The notes: a model not told the origin generated them from the sequence alone. A DNA stretch of 64,000 nucleotides from Betaproteobacteria bacterium HGW-Betaproteobacteria-9 (GCA_002842215.1 PHCC01000009.1:62001-126000); one strand, 5' to 3'; counted from the stretch's first letter, positions 43,061-51,786 are shown. Made by a program: numbers and translations.

Positions 43061-43522
43061 TCACAGCCAGCGGCGCACGCGCCGGGTGTAGGCCGTGTAG
43101 GCCTCGCCGAAGAGCGTGGTGAGCACACGTTCCTCGGGCTGGATCTGGAAGCGGGTGATGTAGAGCACAAACGCCACCGGTCCGAGCAGCGGCCAGGCGG
43201 CACCGAGGTAAATCGCCCAGGCGGTCAGGAACATCACCAGCCCCACGTACATGGGGTTGCGTGTGATGCGGTAGACGCCGGTGGTGACCAGCGCCGTGGT
43301 CTTGCGCGGGGCGAGCGGGTTGATGGTGGTGTGGCGCCGCAGAAAGGCGATCAGGCCCATGAAATCAAAGCTGGCGCCCACCAGCGCAAGCACCAGGGCC
43401 ACCCCGCCGCGGATGCCCTCGGGCCAGGGCAGCGTGGGCCAGAGCGCGGCGAGTTGCCACATGGCCAAGGCCAGCAGCAGCGCCACCACCGGCGGCGGGA
43501 TTTTGAGTTCGAGCGCTTTCAA
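43061..43522 (-). CDS. Isoprenylcysteine carboxyl methyltransferase (ICMT/PEMT)-family membrane protein
   Basis: The 153-residue integral membrane methyltransferase-type protein has four or five membrane segments and the family signature TTGVYRITRNPMYVGLVMF, followed by QPEERVLTTLFGEAYTAYTRRVRRWL. A TTG start at 43522 is supported by AAGGA six bases upstream; there is no in-frame ATG that keeps the first helix. Substrate unknown. Confidence 0.83.
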   Translation of the reverse strand: MKALELKIPPPVVALLLALAMWQLAALWPTLPWPEGIRGGVALVLALVGASFDFMGLIAFLRRHTTINPLAPRKTTALVTTGVYRITRNPMYVGLVMFLTAWAIYLGAAWPLLGPVAFVLYITRFQIQPEERVLTTLFGEAYTAYTRRVRRWL

Positions 43523-43532
43523 GGCAAATCCT

Positions 43533-43838
43533 TCATGGCGACGACACGGGCCGCGACAACAGGCGCGCCAGCCCCCAGGCGAGCCCCAGCCACACGCAGA
43601 GGATGAAGGCCCAGCCGAACGCTGTCGGCATGCACCAGCCCCAGCCGCAGGCGCCGTTGTTCTGCAGCAGCCAGGGCACGCCCAGCGTATGGAACAGGTA
43701 GACCGACAGGTACGGGATGGCGGCCAGCAAGCCGATGGGACTGTCCAGATAGCCCGGGAACCAGGCGCCGGGCAACAGCACCGCACCGTACAGACCGACG
43801 ATCCAGGCGAACACCTTCCCGGTGCGACGCGGCTTCAT
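43533..43838 (-). CDS. Small membrane protein of unknown function
   Basis: The 101-residue protein has three hydrophobic segments (VFAWIVGLYGAVLLPGAWF, IGLLAAIPYLSVYLFHTLGV, GWAFILCVWLGLAWGLARLL) and a Cys/Trp-rich loop (CGWGWC). AAGGAG lies before the ATG, which was preferred over a start 16 codons upstream. It lies 10 bp before the ICMT-family start, so the two are probably co-translated. Confidence 0.75.
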   Translation of the reverse strand: MKPRRTGKVFAWIVGLYGAVLLPGAWFPGYLDSPIGLLAAIPYLSVYLFHTLGVPWLLQNNGACGWGWCMPTAFGWAFILCVWLGLAWGLARLLSRPVSSP

Positions 43839-43893
43839 GCGGTTCTCCTTTTTGACCACGACCGTTCGGAGCGAGGGCGGGCGCACCTGCGCG

Positions 43894-44568
43894 TCAGTGC
43901 AATCGCGAAGCGAAACGTTCCAGACGGGGCATCCAGTTGCCCGTGATGTCGGCCGACACCAGCACGCCTTCGGCGCGCGCGATCAGCAGCGCGCGCGGCA
44001 CGAAGCCGATGTAGCGCGAATCCGCGCTGTTGTCCCGGTTGTCGCCCAGCATGAAGTAGTGGTCTGGCGGCACCGTCAGCGGCCCGAAGGTGTGGTGGCT
44101 GTGGGCGCCCTGCAGGCTCTGCACCACGCGACTGTGGCCGGCCACCCGCTCGGTGGCCCGCAAGGCCGGCACCAGCACACCGGGCGCCAGGGGTTCGCTG
44201 ACCTCGGTGAGGTCCGAGTAGTCGGCGGCCAGGCCGTTGATGGACAGCACACCGGCCTGCATGGCCACCACATCACCCGGCAGCGCCACCAGGCGCTTGA
44301 CCAGGCGCGTGCCGTCGGTCGGTGAACTGAAGGTGACGATGTCGCCGCGCTGCGGTTCACCCAGCCGCGCCAGCGACACATCGGTGAGCGGCAGCTTGAG
44401 GTCGTAGGCGAGGCGGTTCACCAGCACCACGTCGCCTTCCAGGATCGTCGGTCGCATGGAACCCGAGGGCACGGGGTTCCAGTCGGCGATGGCGGTGCGG
44501 AAGACACCAAAACACAGCAGCAGCACCAGAAAACCGCGGTTGTCACGCAGCCATTTCTTCACGTTCAT
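43894..44568 (-). CDS. lepB: Signal peptidase I
   Basis: LepB-type membrane serine protease that cleaves Sec signal peptides. The 224-residue product has one N-terminal membrane span, the catalytic serine in PVPSGSMRPT (Ser37) and the general-base lysine in TRLVKRLVALPGD (Lys91), plus GDNRDNSADSRYIG. It is shorter than the housekeeping LepB, so it is probably a second copy. AGGAGG precedes the ATG. It lies 23 bp downstream of selD on the same strand, so it may be in the senB-selD transcript. Confidence 0.9.
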   Translation of the reverse strand: MNVKKWLRDNRGFLVLLLCFGVFRTAIADWNPVPSGSMRPTILEGDVVLVNRLAYDLKLPLTDVSLARLGEPQRGDIVTFSSPTDGTRLVKRLVALPGDVVAMQAGVLSINGLAADYSDLTEVSEPLAPGVLVPALRATERVAGHSRVVQSLQGAHSHHTFGPLTVPPDHYFMLGDNRDNSADSRYIGFVPRALLIARAEGVLVSADITGNWMPRLERFASRLH

Positions 44569-44591
44569 GGGTTCCTCCTGAAACCGTTGAT

Positions 44592-45665
44592 TCAATCCAC
44601 CCGCAGGCGCACACCGTCGGCCTCGGCCGCGACGATCTCGCCGACCTCGGCCGCGGCCGCAAAACCATGGCGCTCGAAGATCGCCAGCACCTCGGCGACC
44701 GCTTCGGGCGCACAGGCGACCAGCAAGCCACCGCTGGTTTGCGGATCGCTCAGCAGGGCCTGGTCCACCGGCTGCAGGCCAGCGCCCAGGTGCACCTCGT
44801 GGCCATACGCGGCCCAGTTGCGACCGCTGGCGCCGGTGACCATGCCCTGCGCCGCGAGCCCGCGCACGCCGGTGATCAGCGGCACGCGGGCCATGTCAAT
44901 CTGCACCGTGGTGTTCGATCCGCGCGCCATCTCCAGCACGTGGCCGGCGAGGCCGAAGCCGGTGATGTCGGTCAGCGCGTGCACGCCGTCGAGCTTCGCC
45001 AGGTCGGGGCCGGGGGTGTTGAGTTGGGTGGTGTTGGCGATCATCTGCGCGTAGCCCTCGGCGGGCAGCGCGTCCTTCTTGAGCGCAGCCGAGAGCACGC
45101 CCACACCCAGCGGCTTGCCGAGGATCAGGCGGTCGCCCACTTTCGCGTCGGCGTTGCGCTTCACGCGCTTGGGATGCACCAGGCCCATGGCCACCAGGCC
45201 GTAGATGGGCTCGACCGAATCGATGGTGTGGCCGCCCGCGATGGGAATGCCGGCGGCGCGGCACACGTCCTGCCCGCCTTGCAGGATCTTGCCGATGGTC
45301 TCGGTGCTGAGCACGCTGATGGGCATGCCGACCAGGGCCAGCGCCATGATGGGCGTGCCGCCCATGGCGTAGACGTCGCTGATCGCGTTGGTGGCGGCGA
45401 TGCGGCCGAACTCGTAGGGGTCGTCCACGATGGGCATGAAAAAATCGGTGGTGGCGATCAGCGCCTGCTCGTCGTTGAGCTGGTAGACGGCGGCGTCGTC
45501 GGCCGTTTCAATGCCGACCAGCAACTCTTTCGGCATCGGCATGGCGGCCGTGCCTTTGAGGATTTCGCTCAAGACGCCGGGCGCGATCTTGCAGCCGCAG
45601 CCACCGCCGTGCGAGAGGCTGGTGAGGCGGGGCTGGGTGGCGGCGTTGGGGGTGGGGGCGTTCAT
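44592..45665 (-). CDS. selD: Selenide, water dikinase (selenophosphate synthase; SenC role)
   Basis: SelD makes selenophosphate from selenide and ATP. The 357-residue product starts with LTSLSHGGGCGCKIAP; Cys23 and Lys26 correspond to Cys17 and Lys20 of the E. coli enzyme, so the catalytic residue is Cys, not selenocysteine. AIR-synthase-like domains with the DDAAVYQLNDEQALIATTDFF metal/ATP region follow. It is 61 bp downstream of senB, so here it most likely supplies selenophosphate for selenoneine. It could equally serve selenocysteine or selenouridine synthesis; no selA, selB or selU gene is in the window. Confidence 0.95.
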   Translation of the reverse strand: MNAPTPNAATQPRLTSLSHGGGCGCKIAPGVLSEILKGTAAMPMPKELLVGIETADDAAVYQLNDEQALIATTDFFMPIVDDPYEFGRIAATNAISDVYAMGGTPIMALALVGMPISVLSTETIGKILQGGQDVCRAAGIPIAGGHTIDSVEPIYGLVAMGLVHPKRVKRNADAKVGDRLILGKPLGVGVLSAALKKDALPAEGYAQMIANTTQLNTPGPDLAKLDGVHALTDITGFGLAGHVLEMARGSNTTVQIDMARVPLITGVRGLAAQGMVTGASGRNWAAYGHEVHLGAGLQPVDQALLSDPQTSGGLLVACAPEAVAEVLAIFERHGFAAAAEVGEIVAAEADGVRLRVD

Positions 45666-45726
45666 GGGTGGGGTCTCTTGGATTGGTCTTGTGCCATCCG
45701 GCGGGTCGGCGGATGGCAACGGATTT

Positions 45727-46707
45727 TTACGGCAGTTCGTTCAGCACGGCGAGCAAGGCCGCCTTTTCGGCAGCGGGCTCGAACAGCGGCGCTCTGGCTT
45801 CACATTGTGCTTGCAGGGCGGCCAGCTTGCCGCTGCCATGGGCGATGTCCCTGCGGCAATCGCGCAGCAGGGCAGCGAGCGCGGCAGCGTCGCCGGGCGG
45901 AAAGTAACCGCCGTAGCCGGCACCGAGCATGCCCACGTTGCCGTCCATGCGCGAAGCGAGCACCGGCGTGCCGCTGAGCGCGGCCTCCATGATGACGTGG
46001 GCACCGCCTTCCATGCGGCTGGTGTGCACCAGCACATGGGCGCGCTGGATGCGGGAACGCGTGGCGGCGTGTGGCTGGCTGCCGAGCCAGCGGTAGTGCG
46101 GGCAATCGGCCGCGGTCTGGCGCGCGGCTTCGCCCAGCGCCGGGTCCAGCGCTTCGCCGATGTGGTCGATGAAGATGCCTTCGTCGGGGCCGATCAGGCG
46201 CGCGGCTTCGAACAGGGTTCGTGGTGACTTTTCATCGCGCAGATGGCCCACCATGACCGCACGCAGGTGGGCCGTGGTCTTGACCAGCGTCTGGCGCCGC
46301 GTGCTGGACTGGAACACCACGCGGCACTTGGCGCGCAGCGCTTCGGGCAAGGCCTGCGGCCCTTGTTCCTGCAAAACGATGAGCCGCTGCGCCAGCGCCA
46401 GCGAGCGCTGCGCACTGGCGTCGCTCTGGATGTCGCGGTAGAGATCGGTGCCGGTGAGCGCCAGCACCAGCGGTTTTTGAGGGTGCGCCTGCGCCCAGGC
46501 GGCCACGCTGGCGGCCGAGCGGCGCGCGTGCAGCGCGAGCAGGATGTCCGTACCGTCATCGGTGGTATTCGAGTCGGGCCAGTCCTTCACCAAGCGGACC
46601 TCATAATGCCCGCGAAGCATGTGGGCCCAGCGTCGCGCGGTCTGCCAGTTGCCGTTGTTGGCATCGGCCAGGGCTGGGGTGACGATGCACAAAGAGGGGG
46701 TTTTCAT
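45727..46707 (-). CDS. senB: Selenosugar synthase SenB (glycosyltransferase)
   Basis: SenB joins selenophosphate to UDP-N-acetylglucosamine, giving a 1-seleno-sugar that SenA uses as selenium donor (described for Variovorax). The 326-residue GT-B glycosyltransferase starts SLCIVTPALADANNGNWQTARRW. The C-terminal nucleotide-sugar site is HTSRMEGGAHVIMEAALSGTPVLAS. The call rests on family appearance and position between selD and senA. The start CAT at 46705-46707 overlaps the senA start codon on the other strand. An earlier start 20 codons upstream would overlap senA further and is less conserved-looking. Confidence 0.88.
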   Translation of the reverse strand: MKTPSLCIVTPALADANNGNWQTARRWAHMLRGHYEVRLVKDWPDSNTTDDGTDILLALHARRSAASVAAWAQAHPQKPLVLALTGTDLYRDIQSDASAQRSLALAQRLIVLQEQGPQALPEALRAKCRVVFQSSTRRQTLVKTTAHLRAVMVGHLRDEKSPRTLFEAARLIGPDEGIFIDHIGEALDPALGEAARQTAADCPHYRWLGSQPHAATRSRIQRAHVLVHTSRMEGGAHVIMEAALSGTPVLASRMDGNVGMLGAGYGGYFPPGDAAALAALLRDCRRDIAHGSGKLAALQAQCEARAPLFEPAAEKAALLAVLNELP

Positions 46708-47944
46708 GGATGTGAAGTTGAGCTCAGCGATTGTGTCCGATGCCGAATCCGCGCGCTGCAGTGGCAAGGCGTGGCTGGCCGGTGCGCTGCGCGAAACGCG
46801 CGCGCGCAGCCTGGCGCTGTTTGACGCCTACGAGGACGCGCTCGGCCCAGGCCTGAGCGTCCCCTGTACGCCCGAGCTGAACCTGCCGCTCTGGGAGTTG
46901 GGCCACATCGGCTGGTTTGCCGACTGGTGGCTGGCTCGGAACCCGCAGCGCCACTTGGGCGTGAACGCCGACCCGCAGGCGCCGCGCAACCCGGCACGCC
47001 AGGCCGCCCGCGGCGTGGACGCCGACGCGCTCTACAACTCCAGCCTGGTGGCGCACGACACGCGCTGGCAGCTCGATCTGCCCGATGCCGACGCCGTGCG
47101 CGCCGACCTCGCGGCCAGCCTGGGCGACACGCTGGCCCTGCTCGCTGACGCCCCCGAAGACGACACCGGCCTGTATTTCTTCCGCCTCGCGCTGTTCCAC
47201 GAAGACATGCACGCCGAAGCCGCGGTCTACATGGCACAGACGCTGGGGTTCGATCCGCTGCTCCACCTTCCAGCCGACACGACCACGGTCCAGCGGCCGA
47301 AAGCGCTGCGCGTCGCCGCAACCGACTGCACGCTCGGCCGCAGCGGCCCCGGCTTTGCGTTCGACAACGAACTCGGCGCGCACGCGGTGTCGGTTGGCGC
47401 CTTCGAGATCGACGCACAGCCCGTCACCTGGGCGCAGTTCTTGCCCTTCGTCGAAGGCGGCTCGTATGTGCAACGCCAGTTCTGGAGCGCCGCGGGCTCG
47501 ATCTGGCGGCTCTCGCAGGAACGGCGGGCGCCGCGTTACCTGCGACAAACCCCGCAGGGCTGGGAACAGCAGGTGTTTGGCCGCTGGCAGCCGCTGGACC
47601 CGGCCGCGCCGGCCAGCCACCTCACGGCGTTCGAGGCGCAGGCCTGGTGCGCCTGGGCCGGGCGGCGTCTGCCGACCGAGGCCGAATGGGCGGTGGCGGC
47701 GCAGGATGCGGGCTTCGAATGGGGCAGCGTGTGGGAATGGACCGCCAGCGCCTTCGCGCCCTTCCCCGGCTTTGCGCCGCACCCCTACGTGGACTACTCG
47801 CGCCCGTGGTTCGACGGCCGCCCGGTGCTCAAGGGCGCCAGCCCCGCCACCGTGCCGCGCGTGCGCCACCCGCAGTACCGCAACTACTTCACGCCCGAGC
47901 GCAACGACATCTTTGCGGGGTTTCGCTCGGTGACCACCCTCTGA
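46706..47944 (+). CDS. senA: Selenoneine synthase SenA (EgtB-like)
   Basis: SenA is a non-heme iron enzyme that couples the selenosugar made by SenB to hercynine, leading to selenoneine. The 412-residue product has an N-terminal DinB-like domain whose three-histidine iron site is readable as His67 (ELGHIGWF) and His165/His169 (FHEDMHAEA). A C-terminal formylglycine-enzyme-like domain follows (AWAGRRLPTEAEWAVAAQDAGFEWGSVWEWT; YRNYFTPERNDIFAGFR). GAGGGGG lies 5 nt before the ATG. It differs clearly from the EgtB gene at 54182. Divergent from senB with overlapping start codons. Confidence 0.9.
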   Translation: MDVKLSSAIVSDAESARCSGKAWLAGALRETRARSLALFDAYEDALGPGLSVPCTPELNLPLWELGHIGWFADWWLARNPQRHLGVNADPQAPRNPARQAARGVDADALYNSSLVAHDTRWQLDLPDADAVRADLAASLGDTLALLADAPEDDTGLYFFRLALFHEDMHAEAAVYMAQTLGFDPLLHLPADTTTVQRPKALRVAATDCTLGRSGPGFAFDNELGAHAVSVGAFEIDAQPVTWAQFLPFVEGGSYVQRQFWSAAGSIWRLSQERRAPRYLRQTPQGWEQQVFGRWQPLDPAAPASHLTAFEAQAWCAWAGRRLPTEAEWAVAAQDAGFEWGSVWEWTASAFAPFPGFAPHPYVDYSRPWFDGRPVLKGASPATVPRVRHPQYRNYFTPERNDIFAGFRSVTTL

Positions 47945-47946
47945 CT

Positions 47947-47967
47947 CCCTCCCCCACTGGGGGAGGG
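47947..47967 (+). terminator. GC-rich hairpin after senA, possible repeat-type terminator
   Basis: A 9-bp stem CCCTCCCCC/GGGGGAGGG with an ACT loop sits 2 bp after the senA stop and is followed by a G-rich tail, with no T-run. This resembles the palindromic intergenic elements frequent in Comamonadaceae genomes. It may stop transcription or protect mRNA 3' ends. Confidence 0.5.
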
Positions 47968-48012
47968 CTGGGGTGGGGGCCTGCCCCGTTCAGGCTGGCC
48001 GCGCTTCGAACA

Positions 48013-48759
48013 TCAACCATTCGGAATGCCGAAGTGCTCCTGCCGATGGCAGTTGGGACACAGCGCCATGGCGTTATCAACCGCGTCCTCCCCGCCATCT
48101 GCCAGTGGGGTCTTATGGTGAACTTCCAGATACGGCGTGCCGTCGCTTCGGCGAACAAACGGCGCACTTTTCTTGCAGGCATCGCACACACCGCGCGCCC
48201 GAACCAGAACCTCGGCCACGACGTCCGGATTCCGTAGAAAAAGTGTCACTGACCTAGACACTCTCTCGGGCAGTCTGGGGGCCTCTTGAAGGCGCATTCG
48301 ACGATTGGCAGGCAAGTCTTGTAACGCTCGCTTCACCCGTTCTTCGAACGCTTGATGGATCTTGTCGAGGCTGGGGGAAATAGAGGCAGCACTGACCTCC
48401 AAACGACGGAGAAGCGCCAAGTACCGATCAAGAACCTCACGATTTTTCCGCTGCCCAACCCCCATTCCTTCCCGATAGGCAATGTGGAGTCCAAAGGCGT
48501 CCAAAGCCGACTTCAGCCCCTCCAAACCTGCGTCGTTCTGAATACGCTGGAAAAAGTAGTCCGTATCTGGCGCGCTCAGCGCACGCTTGTACACAACACC
48601 TCGCCTCATGTGATCAAAAACGGAGATCAGGATTCCCGCCGACCCCGAGGGAACGCCTGCCTGCAACTGCATTTGATGCAAAGCCTCCTTGCGAGAAATT
48701 TCTTCGTCTTGCACAGCTCTGGCTATCCGATAGACGATGGGTCGTTGTGCCTCGTTCAT
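48013..48759 (-). CDS. HNH endonuclease domain protein
   Basis: The 248-residue protein ends with an HNH nuclease domain of the McrA/restriction-like type: two CxxC pairs (GVCDACKKS and LCPNCHR) bracket the catalytic LEVHHKTPLADGGEDAVDNAMALC. The N-terminal 170 residues are helical and unfamiliar (EEISRKEALHQMQLQAGVPSGSAG). The gene is visibly less GC-rich than its neighbours and splits senA from egtD, so it looks like a later insertion. It may be a stand-alone defence or homing nuclease. No methyltransferase partner is adjacent. Confidence 0.85.
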   Translation of the reverse strand: MNEAQRPIVYRIARAVQDEEISRKEALHQMQLQAGVPSGSAGILISVFDHMRRGVVYKRALSAPDTDYFFQRIQNDAGLEGLKSALDAFGLHIAYREGMGVGQRKNREVLDRYLALLRRLEVSAASISPSLDKIHQAFEERVKRALQDLPANRRMRLQEAPRLPERVSRSVTLFLRNPDVVAEVLVRARGVCDACKKSAPFVRRSDGTPYLEVHHKTPLADGGEDAVDNAMALCPNCHRQEHFGIPNG

Positions 48760-48801
48760 GATTGATTTCCCTCAAGCAAGTGATCTTCTACAACAGCTCG
48801 T

Positions 48802-49803
48802 TCAGGCCGGTGCGAAGAACACGCTGAACCAGCCGCGCTCGTCGCTCCAGTGCTGCGTCGCGCCGAAGCCCGCTTCGCGCAGCAGCGCGTCGAAATCGGC
48901 CGGTTGCCACTTGTAGGAGTTCTCGGTGTGCAGCCGCTCGCCGTCGGCAAAGTGGCGCTCGCCGCCGGGCCAGCGCACCGTCTGCGCGCCATCGGACTGC
49001 AGGTGCATCTCGATGCGCGAATCGGCCTCGTTGAAAAAGGCCACGTGCTGCCAGCGCGCGGGCGCGAAGTCGGTGCCCAGCAGGGCGTTGGTGTGCAGCA
49101 GCAGGTTGCGGTTGAAGGCCGCCGTCACACCCAGCGGATCGTCGTAAGCGGGCTCCAGGATGGCCTTGTCCTTCACCCGGTCGACGCCGATCAGGATGCC
49201 GCCGCCCGGCCCGCCCGCGGCGCACACGGCATGCGCCTGGCGCAGCAGGGCCAGCGCCTCGGCGGGGGTGAAGTTGCCGATGCTGGAGCCGGGGTAGAAC
49301 ACGCAGACCGGCGCGGTGCTGAGGTCGTGCCGCGCCAGCCAGTCGGTGGCAGCGGGCGGCAGGGCCAGCTCGGCCGAGAAATCCATGCCCAGCCCCAGCA
49401 TGGGTATCGCGCGGTGGCGCTGCCGCAGTTCGCCCATGGTCTCGCGCAGGTAGTCCACCGAAATGTCCACCGCCACATAGGCGCCCGGCCGCAAGACGGG
49501 GAACAGGCCCGCGGCCTTGGCGCAGCTGCCCGCGCCCAGGTCGACCAGCACCGCACCCGCCGGCACCTGCTGTGCCATGGCGGCGCCGTGCTCGCGGAAG
49601 ATGGCGGCCTCGGTGCGCGTGGGGTAGTACTCGGCCAGCTCGGTGATGGCATCGAACAGGCGCGAGCCCAGCGCGTCGTAGAAGAACTTGGGCGCGACGC
49701 GCGGCGGCGTCTGATTCAGCCCCGCGGTCAGCTCGGCCTGCACGGCCGCCAGGTCTTCGCGGTGGATCTGCACGAAATGGGCGGTGGGTGTGTCGATGGA
49801 CAT
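48802..49803 (-). CDS. egtD: L-histidine N-alpha-methyltransferase EgtD
   Basis: EgtD trimethylates histidine with SAM to hercynine, the shared precursor of ergothioneine and selenoneine. The 333-residue product has the family N-terminus PKFFYDALGSRLFDAITELAEYYPTRTE. The SAM loop is VDLGAGSCAKA, followed by VCVFYPGSSIGNFTP and a C-terminal ENSYKW. It is divergent from the PhnD-type gene and about 1 kb from senA, with the HNH gene between. Its product should feed both EgtB (54182) and SenA (46706). Confidence 0.95.
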   Translation of the reverse strand: MSIDTPTAHFVQIHREDLAAVQAELTAGLNQTPPRVAPKFFYDALGSRLFDAITELAEYYPTRTEAAIFREHGAAMAQQVPAGAVLVDLGAGSCAKAAGLFPVLRPGAYVAVDISVDYLRETMGELRQRHRAIPMLGLGMDFSAELALPPAATDWLARHDLSTAPVCVFYPGSSIGNFTPAEALALLRQAHAVCAAGGPGGGILIGVDRVKDKAILEPAYDDPLGVTAAFNRNLLLHTNALLGTDFAPARWQHVAFFNEADSRIEMHLQSDGAQTVRWPGGERHFADGERLHTENSYKWQPADFDALLREAGFGATQHWSDERGWFSVFFAPA

Positions 49804-49968
49804 GCGTGGTGATTTCCGTTCAGACCGGGTTATACCGGGTGGACCGTCTCAGCGGTCGGCCGCATCCGGCTTTTCTTACAGGGGAATCCCCGCATGGCCC
49901 CACCCGGCGCACCGGCGCGGTATCGCGGTTTAATACGCCCTCCCCATCCCTCTTAACCGGATACCACC

Positions 49969-50832
49969 ATGACCCCCCTGTCTTATTCACGCACCGTTCG
50001 CGCACTCTTGACCTGCGCCGTGCTGAGCCTCTGCACCCTCGCGCAAGCGCAGCAGGTGTTCCGCGTCACCGCCATCCCCGACGAGTCGCCCACCGAGCTG
50101 GCCCGCAAGGCCGGCCCGCTGATGCAATACCTCGAAACCAAGCTGGGCATGAAGGTCGAATACATCCCCGTGACCGACTATGCGGCCTCGGTGGAAGCCC
50201 TGGTCAACAAGAAGGTCGACATGGCCTGGTTCGGCGGCTTCACCTTCGTGCAGGCCAATGTGCGCTCGGGCGGCAAGATCATCCCGCTGGTGCAGCGCGC
50301 GGAAGACGAGAAGTTCAAGTCGGTCTTCATCACCAGCGACCCGGCCGTCAAGACCCTGGCCGACCTCAAGGGCAAGGACGTGTCCTTCGGTTCACAAAGC
50401 TCCACCAGTGGCCACCTGATGCCACGCAGCTTCCTGATGGAAGCCGGCCTCAACCCCGACAAGGACTTCAGGCGCGTGGCCTACAGCGGCGCGCACGACG
50501 CGACCATCGCCGCCGTGGCCTCGGGCAAGGTGCAGGGCGGCGCGCTCAACATCTCGGTGTGGGAAAAGTTCGTGGCCGACAAGAAGGTCGACACCACCAA
50601 GGTGCGCGTGATCTACACCACCCCGCCTTACTTTGACTACAACTGGTCGGTGCACGCCGACATGCCCGCCGCCACGCGCCAGAAACTGTCCGACGCCTTC
50701 CTCGCGTTGAGCCCGGCCACACCGGAAGGCAAACAGGTCCTCGACCTGCAGCGCGCCAGCAAGTTCGTGCCGACCAAGGCCGAGAACTACAAAGGCATCG
50801 AAGCCGCCGCGCGCAGCGGCAGCCTGCTCTGA
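49969..50832 (+). CDS. PhnD-family ABC transporter substrate-binding protein, putative selenium-oxyanion type
   Basis: The 287-residue periplasmic protein has a signal peptide (RALLTCAVLSLCTLAQAQ) and a PhnD-type fold (RVTAIPDESPTELARKAGPLMQYLETKLG, VDMAWFGGFTFVQAN, FGSQSSTSGHLMPRSFL). PhnD relatives bind phosphonate, phosphite or, in one clade linked to selenium genes, a selenium oxyanion. Position among senA/senB/selD and egt genes favours the last, which is inference. It heads a phnD-C-E-E-like operon. No phn catabolic genes are visible. Confidence 0.85.
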   Translation: MTPLSYSRTVRALLTCAVLSLCTLAQAQQVFRVTAIPDESPTELARKAGPLMQYLETKLGMKVEYIPVTDYAASVEALVNKKVDMAWFGGFTFVQANVRSGGKIIPLVQRAEDEKFKSVFITSDPAVKTLADLKGKDVSFGSQSSTSGHLMPRSFLMEAGLNPDKDFRRVAYSGAHDATIAAVASGKVQGGALNISVWEKFVADKKVDTTKVRVIYTTPPYFDYNWSVHADMPAATRQKLSDAFLALSPATPEGKQVLDLQRASKFVPTKAENYKGIEAAARSGSLL

Positions 50833-50847
50833 CCCGGAGCCCCGCGT

Positions 50848-51678
50848 TTGAACATCGACCTGCAGGGCGTCAGCGCCCGCCACCCCGCCGCCCGACCGGG
50901 CGCGGCGCCCGCCCTCAAGGGTCTGACGCTGCGCGTGGCCCACGGCGAGCAGGTGGCCGTGATCGGCCCCTCGGGCGCGGGCAAGACGACGCTGCTGCAG
51001 GTGATCGCCTGTGCCATGCAGCCCCAGGCCGGCACGCTGCAGCTGGATGGCCAGTCGCCCTGGCAATTGCCGCGCAGTGACCTGCAACGCCTGCGCGGAC
51101 GCCTCTTTCTGGCGCCGCAGGTGCCGCCGCTGCCACCGCGCCAGCGCGTGGTGACGGCCGTGCTCGCCGGCCGCCTGCCGGCCATGGGCCTGTGGCAGAG
51201 CCTGCGCTCGCTGTTCTACCCGGTCGACATCCCGGCGGCTTTTGAAGCGCTCGACCGTTTTGATCTCGCGGACAAACTCTTCGAGCGCGTCGACCGCCTC
51301 TCGGGAGGTGAGCGCCAGCGCGTGGGTCTGGCGCGGGCACTGCTCGCACCCGCTTCGCTGTGGCTTGTTGATGAACCCCTCTCGGCGCTCGACCCGACGC
51401 GCGCGCGCCAGGCCATCGACACGCTGTTGGTGGGTGCGCATGCACACGGCGCCACACTGGTGACCACTCTGCACCAGGTGGAAGTCGCCCTCGAACATTT
51501 CCCCCGCATCATTGGCCTGCGCGACGGCGCGCTGGCCTTTGACTTGCCGGCGGCGCAGGTCACGCGCGAGCACCTGGCCCGCCTGTACGAGCAGCACGAA
51601 GACGAATTGCACGGCCCTGCCCCGCTCGATGCGGCCCAGCCGCCCACACCGCAACCCGTCGTCATGCACTGCAGGTGA
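50848..51678 (+). CDS. PhnC-type ABC transporter ATP-binding protein
   Basis: The 276-residue ATPase has Walker A GPSGAGKTT, the ABC signature LSGGERQRVGLARALL, Walker B LWLVDEPLSALD and the switch histidine in TTLHQVEVAL. The start is TTG at 50848 with GGAG nine bases upstream; the first in-frame ATG would remove the P-loop region. It powers the importer with the two permeases downstream. About 97 bp of repeat-type DNA separate it from the first permease gene. Confidence 0.9.
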   Translation: MNIDLQGVSARHPAARPGAAPALKGLTLRVAHGEQVAVIGPSGAGKTTLLQVIACAMQPQAGTLQLDGQSPWQLPRSDLQRLRGRLFLAPQVPPLPPRQRVVTAVLAGRLPAMGLWQSLRSLFYPVDIPAAFEALDRFDLADKLFERVDRLSGGERQRVGLARALLAPASLWLVDEPLSALDPTRARQAIDTLLVGAHAHGATLVTTLHQVEVALEHFPRIIGLRDGALAFDLPAAQVTREHLARLYEQHEDELHGPAPLDAAQPPTPQPVVMHCR

Positions 51679-51681
51679 TCA

Positions 51682-51774
51682 TGAAACACCCCCCGCGCCG
51701 CTTCGCGTCACCCCCCTCCAGGGGGGCGCAACCAGCCGCCCGGCAAAGCCGGTTCTGCGGTTGCTGCTGGGTTC
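51682..51774. repeat. Palindromic intergenic repeat inside the transporter operon
   Basis: The stretch holds two tight hairpins: CCCCCC-TCCA-GGGGGG at 51711-51726, and CCGGC-AAA-GCCGG at 51740-51752. A further GCGCCGCTTCGCGTC-like segment precedes them. It is non-coding and of the type scattered between genes in Comamonadaceae. Here it sits between the ATPase and permease genes of one operon. Confidence 0.6.
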
Positions 51775-51786
51775 GTGCACCTCGCC

